Positions 24,233 to 33,324 are shown, counted from the first letter of the stretch. The stretch is 64,000 nucleotides of DNA from JARRQJ01 sp037381915 (GCA_037381915.1 JARRQJ010000002.1:62001-126000), one strand, 5' to 3'. Notes: generated by a model from the letters alone, not told the origin. Program-made: numbers and translations.

Positions 24233-25792
24233 TTAGGCGGCGGTATACGCCCCTTGACGGATAGTGGCGTCGCCCTTCTCCGCATGCGCGATTTCGCCGC
24301 TCTTCACCCTGCCCAGATAATCCTTGAAGTAGGCGATGGCCGACTGTTCAATGAACTCGTGGGCATATTTATCCACCGGGTCGATCCCGGCCTTGCTCAA
24401 TTCATCGCGAGGGCAGCCGCCGATCTTGGCCACGAACACCGCGCTGCAATCGGCGATGGCACGGGTGATGGTGTCCAGTGAGTCCTCCTCGCCGTAGCCG
24501 CCCTGACAGTAGAGATCAACGCGGCGGTGACCGACAAACTTCGCGCCGCCCGTGCTGAGTTCGTAGATCTGGAATTCCTTGGCGTGACCGAAGTGCTCGT
24601 TGATACGCCCGGAACCTTTGGTCGCCACTGCGACGAGGATCTTGATATTGCTGTCTTCGCCGGCCAATTCCAGCAATTCCTCGCCCTTGGCCGCCACCTT
24701 TTCCTGACGCTCCTTTTCCACCATTTCCTGGTAGGCCTTGCGCGACTCGGCGTCGTACTGCACATCCATCTCCATGATCTTTTCGGTGGTGAACTCTGCG
24801 GAACGATCCTCGCCCAGTAGGCCCACGGCATCAGCGCGGCACTGGCGACAGTGACGCATCATGTTCATCTCACCCTCGCAGCGGTCCTGCAGCGCCTTCA
24901 ATTCCTGCGCCGTGGGACCGCGCTGGCCGTTCAAGCCGAAGACGGTGCCGTGCTCGGGCGCGGAGATCAGCGGCATGATGTTGTGGAGGAAGGCGCCGCG
25001 GGACTTCACCGCCTTGTTGACTTCCACCAGGTGGTCGTCGTTGATGCCCGGGATCATAACCGAGTTGACCTTGCACAGGATGCCGCGTTCGGTGAGCATC
25101 TCCAGACCGCGCAACTGGTGCTCGCTGAGGATACGCGCCGCGTCGATGCCCTTCCAGCGCTTGTTCTTGTAGAATATCCAGGGATAGATGTGTTGCCCGA
25201 CTTCCGGATCGACCATGTTGATGGTGATGGTGACGTGGTCGATGTTGTACTGCGACAAGCGCTCTACGTGCTGCGGCAACGCCAGGCCGTTAGTGGACAC
25301 ACACAGCTTGATGTCGGGCGCGGTCTCGGCCACCAGCTCAAAGGTCTTGAAGGTCTTGTCGGGATTGGCCAGCGGGTCACCCGGTCCGGCGATGCCCAGC
25401 ACCGTCATCTGCGGAATAGTGGATGCCACCGCCAATACCTTCTTCGCCGCCTGTTCGGGGGTGAGCTTCTCGCTCACAACGCCGGGACGCGATTCATTGG
25501 CGCAGTCGTACTTGCGATTGCAGTAATTGCACTGGATGTTACAGGCCGGCGCCACCGCCACGTGCATGCGCGCGAAATGATGGTGGGCCTCTTCGCTGTA
25601 ACAGGGATGGTTCTTGACCTTATCCCAGATTTCGGGTGGCAGGTCGTTCTCGCCCGCACCCGAGCCGCAGCTCGCTTTACCGCTGCCGCCCGACGTACCG
25701 CAACCCTTGTGTTCGGCCATCTTCTGCATGATTTCGCCCGACGGCTGGGCCACTTCAACGCCGATATCGCTCACTCCTGAAGTCTCCTGCAT
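24233..25792 (-). CDS. nifB: NifB, radical SAM FeMo-cofactor core synthase
   Basis: 519 aa. The radical SAM motif CNIQCNYC puts the cluster ligands at C84, C88 and C91, with a conserved CANES downstream. Additional Cys residues for the K clusters are seen at the N-terminus (NHPCYSEEAHHH) and CRQCRADA. The C-terminal third is the NifX/NafY-like domain (ILVAVATKGSGRINEHFGHAKEFQIYEL). AGGAG lies 8 bp before the ATG. Head of the long minus-strand gene train, with a sigma54 promoter and NifA site of its own. Confidence 0.97.
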   Translation of the reverse strand: MQETSGVSDIGVEVAQPSGEIMQKMAEHKGCGTSGGSGKASCGSGAGENDLPPEIWDKVKNHPCYSEEAHHHFARMHVAVAPACNIQCNYCNRKYDCANESRPGVVSEKLTPEQAAKKVLAVASTIPQMTVLGIAGPGDPLANPDKTFKTFELVAETAPDIKLCVSTNGLALPQHVERLSQYNIDHVTITINMVDPEVGQHIYPWIFYKNKRWKGIDAARILSEHQLRGLEMLTERGILCKVNSVMIPGINDDHLVEVNKAVKSRGAFLHNIMPLISAPEHGTVFGLNGQRGPTAQELKALQDRCEGEMNMMRHCRQCRADAVGLLGEDRSAEFTTEKIMEMDVQYDAESRKAYQEMVEKERQEKVAAKGEELLELAGEDSNIKILVAVATKGSGRINEHFGHAKEFQIYELSTGGAKFVGHRRVDLYCQGGYGEEDSLDTITRAIADCSAVFVAKIGGCPRDELSKAGIDPVDKYAHEFIEQSAIAYFKDYLGRVKSGEIAHAEKGDATIRQGAYTAA

Positions 25793-25884
25793 GGCTTGGG
25801 CTCCTTAATCACATTGTTCGTGTATTTGCTGTGCCCACGACATATTCCCTTGCACGGGTACGTCGATGGTGATGGAGTTGACGT

Positions 25885-25900
25885 TACAACTACCGTGCCA
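25885..25900 (-). promoter_or_regulatory. sigma54 promoter of nifB
   Basis: Minus-strand TGGCACGGTAGTTGTA: perfect -24 block, 5 bp spacer, TTGT at -12 (T for the usual C). It is 93 bp upstream of the nifB ATG and about 96 bp from an exact NifA site. Confidence 0.8.
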
Positions 25901-25948
25901 TCTAGCTAAGTTACTTATAGATATAAAAATTTAGCGCCAACCGGCAAT

Positions 25949-26018
25949 GCGGCCCTGTTGCGAAAGCGACGAAGCGAAATAGGATGTAGCAGGTTTGTTA
26001 CAAATGCGACAGGGCCGC
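25949..26018. repeat. Inverted repeat between nifA and nifB
   Basis: GCGGCCCTGT (25949-25958) and ACAGGGCCGC (26009-26018) are perfect 10 bp arms 50 bp apart, starting 13 bp after the nifA stop. The TGT and ACA ends of the arms belong to NifA half sites. Could terminate nifA transcription (AT-rich sequence follows on the minus strand) or present NifA sites. Confidence 0.6.
25996..26011. promoter_or_regulatory. NifA upstream activator sequence for nifB
   Basis: TGTTACAAATGCGACA, an exact TGT-N10-ACA site. A near match, TGT-N10-ACG, lies at 25956-25971, 40 bp away. Confidence 0.85.
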
Positions 26019-26030
26019 GGCCCCGTACAG

Positions 26031-27665
26031 TCACAAACGTTTGAGCGGGATATTGTACTTGTGCAGCGCGTAACTGATCTGCCGTGGGGTGAGGCTGAGC
26101 AGGCGCGCGGCCTTGGCCTGCACCCAGCCGCATTGGTCCATGGCCCAGATCAGGCGGTCGCGCTCCGAGGCAAAAGCCGGAGGCTCCACATCCTTCGTTT
26201 CCTCTAAAGATGCGGGCGCCTGTGGTGCGGGGCCGAGCCCCGCCGTGATCGCCGCGATGGGGACAGCCTGGGTCGCCAAGCCATAGCTTTGGATGGCCAG
26301 GGAAAAACATTTGCCCTGCTGACACGGCAGGTCCACATCTTTGATCACGTCGCCGCGGGTCATGGTCGCGGTGCGTTCGACACAATTCTCCAGTTCGCGC
26401 ACATTGCCGGGCCAGTTGCAGTTGAGCAGTACCTGCAGCGCCTCCGGCGTGACGGTCAGCTTGCGGCGATTCTCTTTGTTGAACTTTTCCAGATAATGTT
26501 CCACCAGCAAGGGAACGTCTTCGCGCCGCTCGCGCAGCGGCGGCAGGAAGATCGTGACCACGTTGATGCGATAATACAGGTCCGCCCGGAACTCACACTT
26601 TGCCACCGCCTCCTCCAGGTTGCGGTTGGTGGCGGTAATCAGCCGCACGTCGACCTTGATAGGCTTGTTGCCGCCCACACGCTCGAACTCCCGTTCCTGC
26701 AGCACTCGCAGCAGCTTGGTTTGAAATGCCGCTGAGATGTCCCCGATCTCATCGAGGAACAAGGTGCCGCCGTGTGCCATTTCGAAACGTCCCTTGCGTT
26801 CCTGGGTGGCACCGGTAAAGGCCCCCTTTTCATGGCCGAACAGCTCGGATTCGAGAACCGTCTCAGACAGCGCCGCGCAGTTGACCCGGATAAATGGTTT
26901 GTCTTTTCTCGGGCTTAAGTAGTGGATGGCGCGCGCGATCACTTCCTTGCCAGTACCGCTCTCGCCACGCAACAACACGGTGGAGCGCCCGGGTCCGGCT
27001 TGATGGACTTCGGCAAACACCTCCTGCATACGTTTGCTCTGGCCGATGACATTGTCCAGGCGATACTTGCCGCGCAGCTCTTTCTGCAAGCGGTTCTTTT
27101 CCTCCAATAACTGCTCGCGCTCCGCCGCCACACTACGGTGCAGAAGCACCGTCTGGCTGATGAGATTGGCCACCATGCTCAAAAAGCGCACGCTGCCCTC
27201 GAAGTTGCCGGGTTCGCCGTCCAGCTCTCGGTCGACGCTCAGCACGCCGATGGTCTCGCGACCCACCTTGATGGGGACACCGATGAACGCTACCACCTGA
27301 CCCGCAACCAGACGCCGCGAGCCGGTACGATTCAAGAACAGAGGTTCTTTGGCCACATCGGGGATCACCATGGGCGAGCCGCTCTTCATGATCCGCCCGG
27401 TTATTCCCTCCCCTCTGCGGTAGCGCCCGCGCTCCACTTCCTCTTCAGACAGCCCGGATGCACTGACAACGTGCAATTCGCCGCTCTCCTGCACCAGACT
27501 GGCCATGCCGCGCCGCATCTTCAAATGCGAAGAGAGGACGCTCAACACCTCGCGCAGCGTCAGCCGCAAATCCAAGGATGAACTGAGTATCTTGCTGATT
27601 TCATATATCGCACCCAGTTCCAGATTAGAGTCACTCTTCGCCAGCTTGATCGCGGCCTTGCTCAT
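26031..27665 (-). CDS. nifA: NifA, sigma54-dependent activator of nif genes (oxygen-sensitive type)
   Basis: 544 aa. GAF domain (about 15-180), AAA+ domain with Walker A GESGTGKE and the sigma54-contact loop GAFTGA, linker, and a Fis-type HTH (QAKAARLLSLTPRQISYALHKYNI). After the AAA+ core, cysteines are spaced exactly C-x11-C-x19-C-x4-C (NCNWPG ... ENCVERT ... LPCQQGKCF), the motif of redox-sensitive NifA proteins that work without NifL. The start MSKAAIKL has GGAG upstream. No -24/-12 element was found before it, so its own expression is probably under another control. Confidence 0.97.
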   Translation of the reverse strand: MSKAAIKLAKSDSNLELGAIYEISKILSSSLDLRLTLREVLSVLSSHLKMRRGMASLVQESGELHVVSASGLSEEEVERGRYRRGEGITGRIMKSGSPMVIPDVAKEPLFLNRTGSRRLVAGQVVAFIGVPIKVGRETIGVLSVDRELDGEPGNFEGSVRFLSMVANLISQTVLLHRSVAAEREQLLEEKNRLQKELRGKYRLDNVIGQSKRMQEVFAEVHQAGPGRSTVLLRGESGTGKEVIARAIHYLSPRKDKPFIRVNCAALSETVLESELFGHEKGAFTGATQERKGRFEMAHGGTLFLDEIGDISAAFQTKLLRVLQEREFERVGGNKPIKVDVRLITATNRNLEEAVAKCEFRADLYYRINVVTIFLPPLRERREDVPLLVEHYLEKFNKENRRKLTVTPEALQVLLNCNWPGNVRELENCVERTATMTRGDVIKDVDLPCQQGKCFSLAIQSYGLATQAVPIAAITAGLGPAPQAPASLEETKDVEPPAFASERDRLIWAMDQCGWVQAKAARLLSLTPRQISYALHKYNIPLKRL

Positions 27666-27842
27666 CTGCCCACTCCAAAGACGTATAGCACCGAAAATGA
27701 ATTCCACGGTATGACAGTCTAGCTAGAGCAATTTCCATTCCAGTTGTGAGTAAATTTGACTAATTCCCTCCGGTAATGGAATTTTCCGCACCAGCACAGG
27801 CGTCTCGGCGGACGCAAGGTTCCTGCACGTCCCAGACACATT

Positions 27843-27858
27843 TGTAGGAAACACGACA
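27843..27858. promoter_or_regulatory. NifA upstream activator sequence for the isc operon
   Basis: TGTAGGAAACACGACA, exact TGT-N10-ACA, 90 bp upstream of the plus-strand -24 element. It lies in the 335 bp nifA-iscS divergent gap and could also affect nifA. Confidence 0.82.
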
Positions 27859-27947
27859 AATCCCTACATGAGAACTATGGGATCGCATGACGCGCTTATC
27901 CCACTCCTCCGCGCCATATCAATGAGTTAATAACTCGATGGCCGATC

Positions 27948-27963
27948 TGGCATAACAGTTGCC
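27948..27963 (+). promoter_or_regulatory. sigma54 promoter of the isc operon
   Basis: TGGCATAACAGTTGCC: TGGCA(T), 5 bp spacer, TTGC. It ends 37 bp before the iscS ATG. With the NifA site this indicates nitrogen-fixation control of the isc genes. The rest of the nifA-iscS gap shows no clear sigma70 promoter for either gene. Confidence 0.82.
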
Positions 27964-28000
27964 CTAAGTGAGTCAGGACTCAACCCGGATGTGCCCGACC

Positions 28001-29224
28001 ATGTCAGACACCCACAGCAACGCGCCGATCTACCTGGACTACTCCGCAACAACGCCCGTCGACCCGCGTGTGGCGGAAAAGATGATGATCTATCTCACCG
28101 AGCGGTTCGGTAATCCCGCCAGTCGTTCCCACGAGTACGGCTGGCAGGCGGACGCCGCGGTGGAAGAGGCGCGAGAACAGGTCGCCGCGCTGGTGCAGGC
28201 CGATTCCAAGGAGATCGTCTGGACCTCCGGCGCCACGGAGTCCAATAACCTCGCTATTAAGGGCGCCGCCCATTTCCATCGTGCCAAGGGCCGCCATGTG
28301 ATCACGGTCAAGACCGAGCACAAATCGGTGCTGGACACCATGCGCGAACTGGAACGCGAGGGCTTCGAAGTGACCTACCTGGATCCGCAAGCGGACGGAC
28401 TGGTCGATCCCGGACAATTCGCCGCGGCGCTGCGCCCCGACACCGTGCTGGCCTCGGTCATGCACGTAAACAATGAGATCGGCGTGATCCAGAATGTCGT
28501 CGCGCTCGGCGCGCTGTGCCGCGAGAAAGGGGTGCTGTTCCATGTGGATGCCGCCCAATCCGCCGGAAAGGTGGCCATCGACTTGCAGGACTCCCCCATC
28601 GACCTCATGTCATTTTCCGCGCACAAGATCTACGGTCCCAAGGGCATCGGCGCCCTGTACGTCCGGCGCAAGCCGCGGGTGCGCATCGAGGCCCAAATCC
28701 ACGGCGGCGGCCATGAGAACGGCATGCGCTCCGGCACTCTGGCGACCCACCAGATTGTCGGCATGGGCGAGGCATTCCGCATCGCCCGCGAGGAGATGGA
28801 GCTGGAGAACGCGCGCATCAATCGCCTGCGCGGGAAGCTGCTGGAAGGCCTGCGCGATCTCGAGGAGGTCTACATTAATGGCGACATGGAACAGCGCGTG
28901 GTCCACAACCTCAACCTGAGCTTCAACTATATCGAAGGCGAATCGCTGATGATGGCAATGAAGGACCTCGCCGTTTCCAGCGGTTCGGCCTGCACCTCGG
29001 CGAGTCTGGAACCGTCTTATGTGTTGCGCGCCCTGGGACGTCCGGATCAACTGGCGCACAGCTCGATCCGCTTCACCCTGGGACGGTACACCACGGAAGC
29101 GGATATCGATCGCGCCATTGCGCTGATCAGGGAAAAGATTCAGAAACTGCGCGATCTTTCGCCGCTGTGGGACATGTACAAGGCGGGCATCGATCTCGAC
29201 AGCGTGCAATGGGCGGCGCACTAG
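28001..29224 (+). CDS. iscS: Cysteine desulfurase IscS
   Basis: 407 aa. IYLDYSATTPVDPRVAEKM start, HVDAAQSAGK, PLP Lys in MSFSAHKIYGPKGIGALYVR, and catalytic Cys in SSGSACTSASLEPSYVLRALG; the C-terminal IDLDSVQWAAH tail is IscS-type. ATG of MSDTHSN is taken; a GTG 33 bp upstream is also in frame but lies only 4 bp after the sigma54 -12 element. First gene of the isc operon; no iscR precedes it. Confidence 0.95.
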   Translation: MSDTHSNAPIYLDYSATTPVDPRVAEKMMIYLTERFGNPASRSHEYGWQADAAVEEAREQVAALVQADSKEIVWTSGATESNNLAIKGAAHFHRAKGRHVITVKTEHKSVLDTMRELEREGFEVTYLDPQADGLVDPGQFAAALRPDTVLASVMHVNNEIGVIQNVVALGALCREKGVLFHVDAAQSAGKVAIDLQDSPIDLMSFSAHKIYGPKGIGALYVRRKPRVRIEAQIHGGGHENGMRSGTLATHQIVGMGEAFRIAREEMELENARINRLRGKLLEGLRDLEEVYINGDMEQRVVHNLNLSFNYIEGESLMMAMKDLAVSSGSACTSASLEPSYVLRALGRPDQLAHSSIRFTLGRYTTEADIDRAIALIREKIQKLRDLSPLWDMYKAGIDLDSVQWAAH

Positions 29225-29284
29225 AGATGGTTTCAATCGGGACCGGGCCGAAGCGCAATTTGACAAACGAAACAGGAGAAAGAC

Positions 29285-29704
29285 ATGGCCTACAGCGACA
29301 AACTCGTCGATCACTATGAAAATCCCCGCAACGTCGGCTCGTTCGAAGCCGATGACAGCGACGTCGGCACCGGCATGATCGGCGCCCCGGCCTGCGGCGA
29401 CGTCATGCGCCTCCAAATCAAGGTCAACGATGAGGGCCGCATCGAAGAGGCGCGCTTCAAGACCTATGGCTGCGGTTCGGCCATCGCCTCCAGTTCCCTG
29501 GTGACGGAATGGGTCAAGGGCAAGACCCTGGACGAGGCGCTGGAAATCAAGAACACCACCATCGCCGAGGAGCTGGCGCTGCCGCCGGTGAAGATCCATT
29601 GCTCGGTGCTGGCGGAAGGCGCGATCCGCGCCGCCGTGGATGACTATCTCGCCAAACAACAGGCCACAGACCAAGACCCTCTCGCGGAAAAAACGGGCAC
29701 CTAA
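29285..29704 (+). CDS. iscU: Fe-S scaffold IscU
   Basis: 139 aa. Cluster ligands in APACGDVM, GCGSAIASSS and KIHCSVLAEGA; the HscA recognition motif LPPVK is present just before the last Cys. C-terminal extension of about 12 residues beyond E. coli IscU. AGGAGAAAG upstream of the ATG. It may also serve the role of NifU, which is missing from the window. Confidence 0.96.
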   Translation: MAYSDKLVDHYENPRNVGSFEADDSDVGTGMIGAPACGDVMRLQIKVNDEGRIEEARFKTYGCGSAIASSSLVTEWVKGKTLDEALEIKNTTIAEELALPPVKIHCSVLAEGAIRAAVDDYLAKQQATDQDPLAEKTGT

Positions 29705-29742
29705 ACGCAATTTACCAAGGTATTCAGACCAGGAGTAACGAT

Positions 29743-30105
29743 ATGAGCATGGCCACCGAAATCGATCCCGGCGAGATCAGCCCGATTCTCTTCACCGATA
29801 ACGCCGCCGACAAGGTGCGGCAGTTGATCGAAGAGGAAAACAACGCCGACCTCAAGCTGCGCATCTACGTCTCCGGCGGCGGTTGTTCCGGCTTCCAGTA
29901 CGGCTTCACCTTCGACGACAACGCCGCGGAAGACGACACGCGGGTAGAGAAAAACGGCGTGACCCTGATCATCGACCCCATGAGTTACCAATATCTCGTG
30001 GGCGCTGAGATCGATTATCAGGAAGGCCTGGATGGCTCACGCTTCGTCATCAAGAACCCCAACGCCACCACCACCTGTGGTTGCGGCAGTTCGTTTTCCG
30101 TATAA
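29743..30105 (+). CDS. erpA: Fe-S carrier ErpA
   Basis: 120 aa A-type carrier. LRIYVSGGGCSGFQYGFTFDD and the C-terminal NPNATTTCGCGSSFSV match ErpA more closely than IscA. Its position between iscU and iscA is unusual, since erpA is normally a separate locus. AGGAG upstream. Confidence 0.9.
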   Translation: MSMATEIDPGEISPILFTDNAADKVRQLIEEENNADLKLRIYVSGGGCSGFQYGFTFDDNAAEDDTRVEKNGVTLIIDPMSYQYLVGAEIDYQEGLDGSRFVIKNPNATTTCGCGSSFSV

Positions 30106-30114
30106 GGAGTGGCC

Positions 30115-30438
30115 ATGGCCATCACTCTATCAGACCGCGCGGCGCAACGTGTCCAAAAATTCATCGAAAACCGCGGCAAGGGCGTGGGCCTGCGCCTGAG
30201 CGTGCGCACCAGCGGCTGCTCCGGCATGGCCTATACCATGGAATTCGCCGACGAGTTGCAAGCCGATGACCTGACGTTCGAAAGCAACGGCGTCACCGTC
30301 ATCATCGACCCCAAGAGCCTGGTCTACCTGGACGGCACCGAACTGGATTTCGTGCGTGAAGGCCTCAACGAAGGCTTTAAGTTCAATAATCCTAATGCGA
30401 AGGCCGAATGCGGATGCGGAGAAAGTTTCAGTGTCTAA
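30115..30438 (+). CDS. iscA: Fe-S carrier IscA
   Basis: 107 aa. RTSGCSGMAYTMEFADE and NPNAKAECGCGESFSV carry the three cluster cysteines. AAGGAG precedes the ATG; a GTG two codons upstream is overlapped by that site and is rejected. Nine bp after erpA. Confidence 0.94.
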   Translation: MAITLSDRAAQRVQKFIENRGKGVGLRLSVRTSGCSGMAYTMEFADELQADDLTFESNGVTVIIDPKSLVYLDGTELDFVREGLNEGFKFNNPNAKAECGCGESFSV

Positions 30439-30451
30439 CCTTGGTGCCGCC

Positions 30452-30961
30452 ATGCCGGACTACTTCAGCCTGCTGGGACTGAGTCCGGTATTTGCAATCG
30501 ACGCCCAGGCGCTGGACAGCGCCTATCACGCCATCCAGCGCCAAGTGCATCCGGACAAGTTCACCCACCGCGCCGGCGGCGAACAGCGCCAAGCGGCGCA
30601 ATGGGCAGCGCTAGCCAATGAAGCCTATCGCACGTTGAAACAACCGGTGCAACGCGCGCGCTATTTAGTGGAGCTGCGCGGCGTCGACTTCAAGAATTGC
30701 CCCCTGCCGGAGGGCTTCCTGTTTACCCAGTTGAATCTGCGCGAGGCGGTGGAAAAGGCCCGGCGCGGCGGCAACACCGAGGAACTGGCCGCACTCAAGG
30801 ACTCGCTGCAAAAGGAATACGCCGAACTGCACACGCGCCTCGCCGGCCAGCTGGACGGTGAACAGGATTATGCGCACGCCGCCCAGACCGTATTGGTCCT
30901 GCAGTTCTTCGACAAGCTCCTGGCCGAACTCGACGACGCCCTGTTCGAAGCGGAGGCCTAG
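30452..30961 (+). CDS. hscB: J-domain co-chaperone HscB
   Basis: 169 aa. The N-terminal J domain DYFSLLGL...HPDKF carries the HPD motif; the C-terminal helices (LNLREAVEKARRGG..., FFDKLLAELDDALFEAE) contact IscU. The ATG at MPDYF gives the length of E. coli HscB. A GTG at 30431, overlapping the iscA stop and preceded by GGAG, is an alternative start adding seven residues. Confidence 0.93.
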   Translation: MPDYFSLLGLSPVFAIDAQALDSAYHAIQRQVHPDKFTHRAGGEQRQAAQWAALANEAYRTLKQPVQRARYLVELRGVDFKNCPLPEGFLFTQLNLREAVEKARRGGNTEELAALKDSLQKEYAELHTRLAGQLDGEQDYAHAAQTVLVLQFFDKLLAELDDALFEAEA

Positions 30962-30975
30962 GAGGACTTTACGCA

Positions 30976-32835
30976 ATGGCATTACTCAACATCGCCGAAC
31001 CCGGCATGGGCACCGCTCCGCACCAGCATCGCCTGGCGGTGGGCATCGACCTGGGGACCACCAATTCCCTAGTGGCGGCGGTGCGCAACGGCAGCGGTTC
31101 GATACTGAACGACGACCAAGGTCGCGCCCTGCTGCCCTCGGCGGTGCGCTATCACGGCGACGGCCGCATCGACGTGGGGCATGAGGCGCTGGCGCGCGCC
31201 CAGGAAGACCCGGCCAATACCTTTGTTTCCGTTAAACGTTTCATGGGCCGCGGCCTAAACGATGTGGCAGAGCCCACCCATCTCCCCTATCGTTTCGTCG
31301 ACGAGCCCGGCATGCTGCGGCTGGACACCGCTACCGGCATCAAGAGTCCGGTGGAGATCTCCGCCGAAGTCCTCAAGGTCATGCGTCAACGCGCTGAACA
31401 GACCCTGGGCGGCGAACTCGCCGGCGCGGTCATTACCGTCCCCGCCTATTTCGACGACGCGCAGCGTCAGGCGACCCGCGACGCGGCACGTCTCGCCGGT
31501 CTGCACGTGTTGCGGCTGCTCAACGAACCCACCGCGGCCGCCGTCGCCTACGGCCTCGACCACGGCAGCGAAGGGGTCTACGCCGTCTACGATCTGGGCG
31601 GCGGCACCTTCGATATCTCCATCCTGCGCATGCAGCGCGGCGTCTTCGAGGTCCTCGCCACCAACGGCGATTCGGCCTTGGGCGGTGACGACTTCGACCG
31701 CTTGCTGTACACCTGGCTGTTGGAACAGGCGGGCATGGAAACACCGGATATATGCGAGGCGGGTGAATTGTGGTCGATCGCACGCCGTGCCAAGGAAGCG
31801 CTCAGCGAACAGCACCAGGTACAGGTCGCCTTGCCGCGATCGGAAGACGCGCCGCCCATCCTGCTCACTCGCGAGCAATTCACGGGGCTTACCCGTGAAC
31901 TGCTAAAGAAGACCTTCGCCCCGGTGCGACGTGCCCTGCGCGACGCCGCATTGAACGCGGACGAGATCAAAGGCGTAGTGCTGGTCGGTGGCGCCACCCG
32001 CATGCCGCATCTGCGCGAGGCGGTGGCGGAATTCTTCGGTCAGGCGCCGCTCACCGATCACGACCCGGACCAGGTCGTGGCCCTGGGCGCGGCCATCCAG
32101 GCCGATGTGCTAGCCGGTAATCGCAGCGCGGACGACTGGCTGCTGCTGGACGTGATCCCCTTGTCCCTCGGCATCGAGACTATGGGCGGCCTGGTGGAAA
32201 AGCTCATTCCACGCAACGCCACCCTGCCGGTGGCGCGCGCCCAGGAGTTCACCACCTTCAAGGACGGCCAGACCGCCATGAGCCTGCACGTGGTGCAGGG
32301 CGAGCGTGAACTGGTCGCCGATTGCCGTTCCCTGGCGCGCTTCGAACTGCGCGGTATTCCGCCCATGGCGGCGGGCGCGGCGCGTATCCAGGTCACCTTT
32401 CAGGTGGACGCCGACGGCCTGCTCAGCGTTACGGCGCGGGAACAGACCAGCGGCGTCGAGGCCGCGGTGACGGTGAAACCCTCTTACGGTTTAAGCGACG
32501 AAGAAGTGGCACGCATGCTGACCGAATCCCACGCCTGCGCCGGCGACGACGCCCAGTCCCGCGCCTGGCGCGAGCAGCAGGTGGACGCGCAGCGCCTGTG
32601 CGACGCGACCCGCTCCGCCGTGGCGGAGGATGGCGAGGCGCTGCTGAGTGATGCCGAGCGCCGCGCCATCGATGACGCCCTGCAAACCCTGGAAGCGGCC
32701 TTGGCGGGAACGGATATCCAGACCTTGAAACAGGCGCAGGAGCGGTTGAATCAACTTACCACCGAGTTCGCCGCGCGTCGCATGGATAACAGCATTCAAA
32801 CGGCCCTCAGCGGGCGTTCGGTCGCGGAGTTGTGA
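30976..32835 (+). CDS. hscA: Hsp70-type chaperone HscA
   Basis: 619 aa. The ATPase domain opens with AVGIDLGTTNSLVAAV and has YDLGGGTFDISIL and VVLVGGATRMPHLREAV; the substrate-binding domain follows from about residue 395. Specialised chaperone for cluster release from IscU-LPPVK. GGAGG upstream, 14 bp after hscB. Confidence 0.96.
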   Translation: MALLNIAEPGMGTAPHQHRLAVGIDLGTTNSLVAAVRNGSGSILNDDQGRALLPSAVRYHGDGRIDVGHEALARAQEDPANTFVSVKRFMGRGLNDVAEPTHLPYRFVDEPGMLRLDTATGIKSPVEISAEVLKVMRQRAEQTLGGELAGAVITVPAYFDDAQRQATRDAARLAGLHVLRLLNEPTAAAVAYGLDHGSEGVYAVYDLGGGTFDISILRMQRGVFEVLATNGDSALGGDDFDRLLYTWLLEQAGMETPDICEAGELWSIARRAKEALSEQHQVQVALPRSEDAPPILLTREQFTGLTRELLKKTFAPVRRALRDAALNADEIKGVVLVGGATRMPHLREAVAEFFGQAPLTDHDPDQVVALGAAIQADVLAGNRSADDWLLLDVIPLSLGIETMGGLVEKLIPRNATLPVARAQEFTTFKDGQTAMSLHVVQGERELVADCRSLARFELRGIPPMAAGAARIQVTFQVDADGLLSVTAREQTSGVEAAVTVKPSYGLSDEEVARMLTESHACAGDDAQSRAWREQQVDAQRLCDATRSAVAEDGEALLSDAERRAIDDALQTLEAALAGTDIQTLKQAQERLNQLTTEFAARRMDNSIQTALSGRSVAEL

Positions 32836-32902
32836 GGTTATGAATGTCCAATAGAATGAAAACACCGATCATATTTCCCTTATCAGGGGAGCAGGGCTCA
32901 AT

Positions 32903-32939
32903 ACCCCTCTCCCGTCAGGAGAGGAAAAGGGATGAGGGA
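32903..32939. repeat. CTCCC-type repeat between hscA and fdx
   Basis: CCCCTCTCCCGTCAGGAGAGGAAAAGGGATGAGGG, a hairpin-forming member of the CTCCC family, within the hscA-fdx gap. Confidence 0.6.
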
Positions 32940-32985
32940 AACCCATCCTGTTTCGACCTTCAGCCATTTTGTCGGAAGCACTAAC

Positions 32986-33324
32986 ATGCCCAACATCACC
33001 GTCCTCCCCCATGAAGAAATATGTCCAGGTGGCACCTCCTTCGAGGCCAAGGCCGGGACGCGCCTCAGCGACGCCCTGGCGCAGCACGGTGTGGAAATCG
33101 AACACGCCTGCGAAAAGTCCTGCGTGTGCACCACCTGTCACGTGATCGTGCGCCGCGGCTTCGACAAGCTGCGCCCCGCCACGGACGACGAGGAAGATCA
33201 GCTAGGCAGGGCCTGGGGCCTGGAGGCCCAGTCGCGGCTGAGCTGCCAGGTCACCATCGCTCAAGCCGACCTGGAAATCGAAATTCCGCGCTATACCCTG
33301 AATTTCGCCCGGGAAGGGCACTAG
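32986..33324 (+). CDS. fdx: [2Fe-2S] ferredoxin of the isc system
   Basis: 112 aa. Cys pattern CEKSCVCTTC (C-x5-C-x2-C for the ligands C/C/C) with the last ligand in SRLSCQVTI; PRYTLNFAREGH at the C-terminus is characteristic of Isc Fdx. The start MPNITVLPHEE is family-typical; the upstream reading covers repeat DNA. Last gene of the isc operon; it can donate electrons to IscU-based assembly. Confidence 0.94.
   Translation: MPNITVLPHEEICPGGTSFEAKAGTRLSDALAQHGVEIEHACEKSCVCTTCHVIVRRGFDKLRPATDDEEDQLGRAWGLEAQSRLSCQVTIAQADLEIEIPRYTLNFAREGH

Noticed and set aside
28610..29710. Minus-strand frame opposite iscS-iscU
   Set aside because: Antisense shadow; it crosses the iscS-iscU gap and has no recognisable domain.
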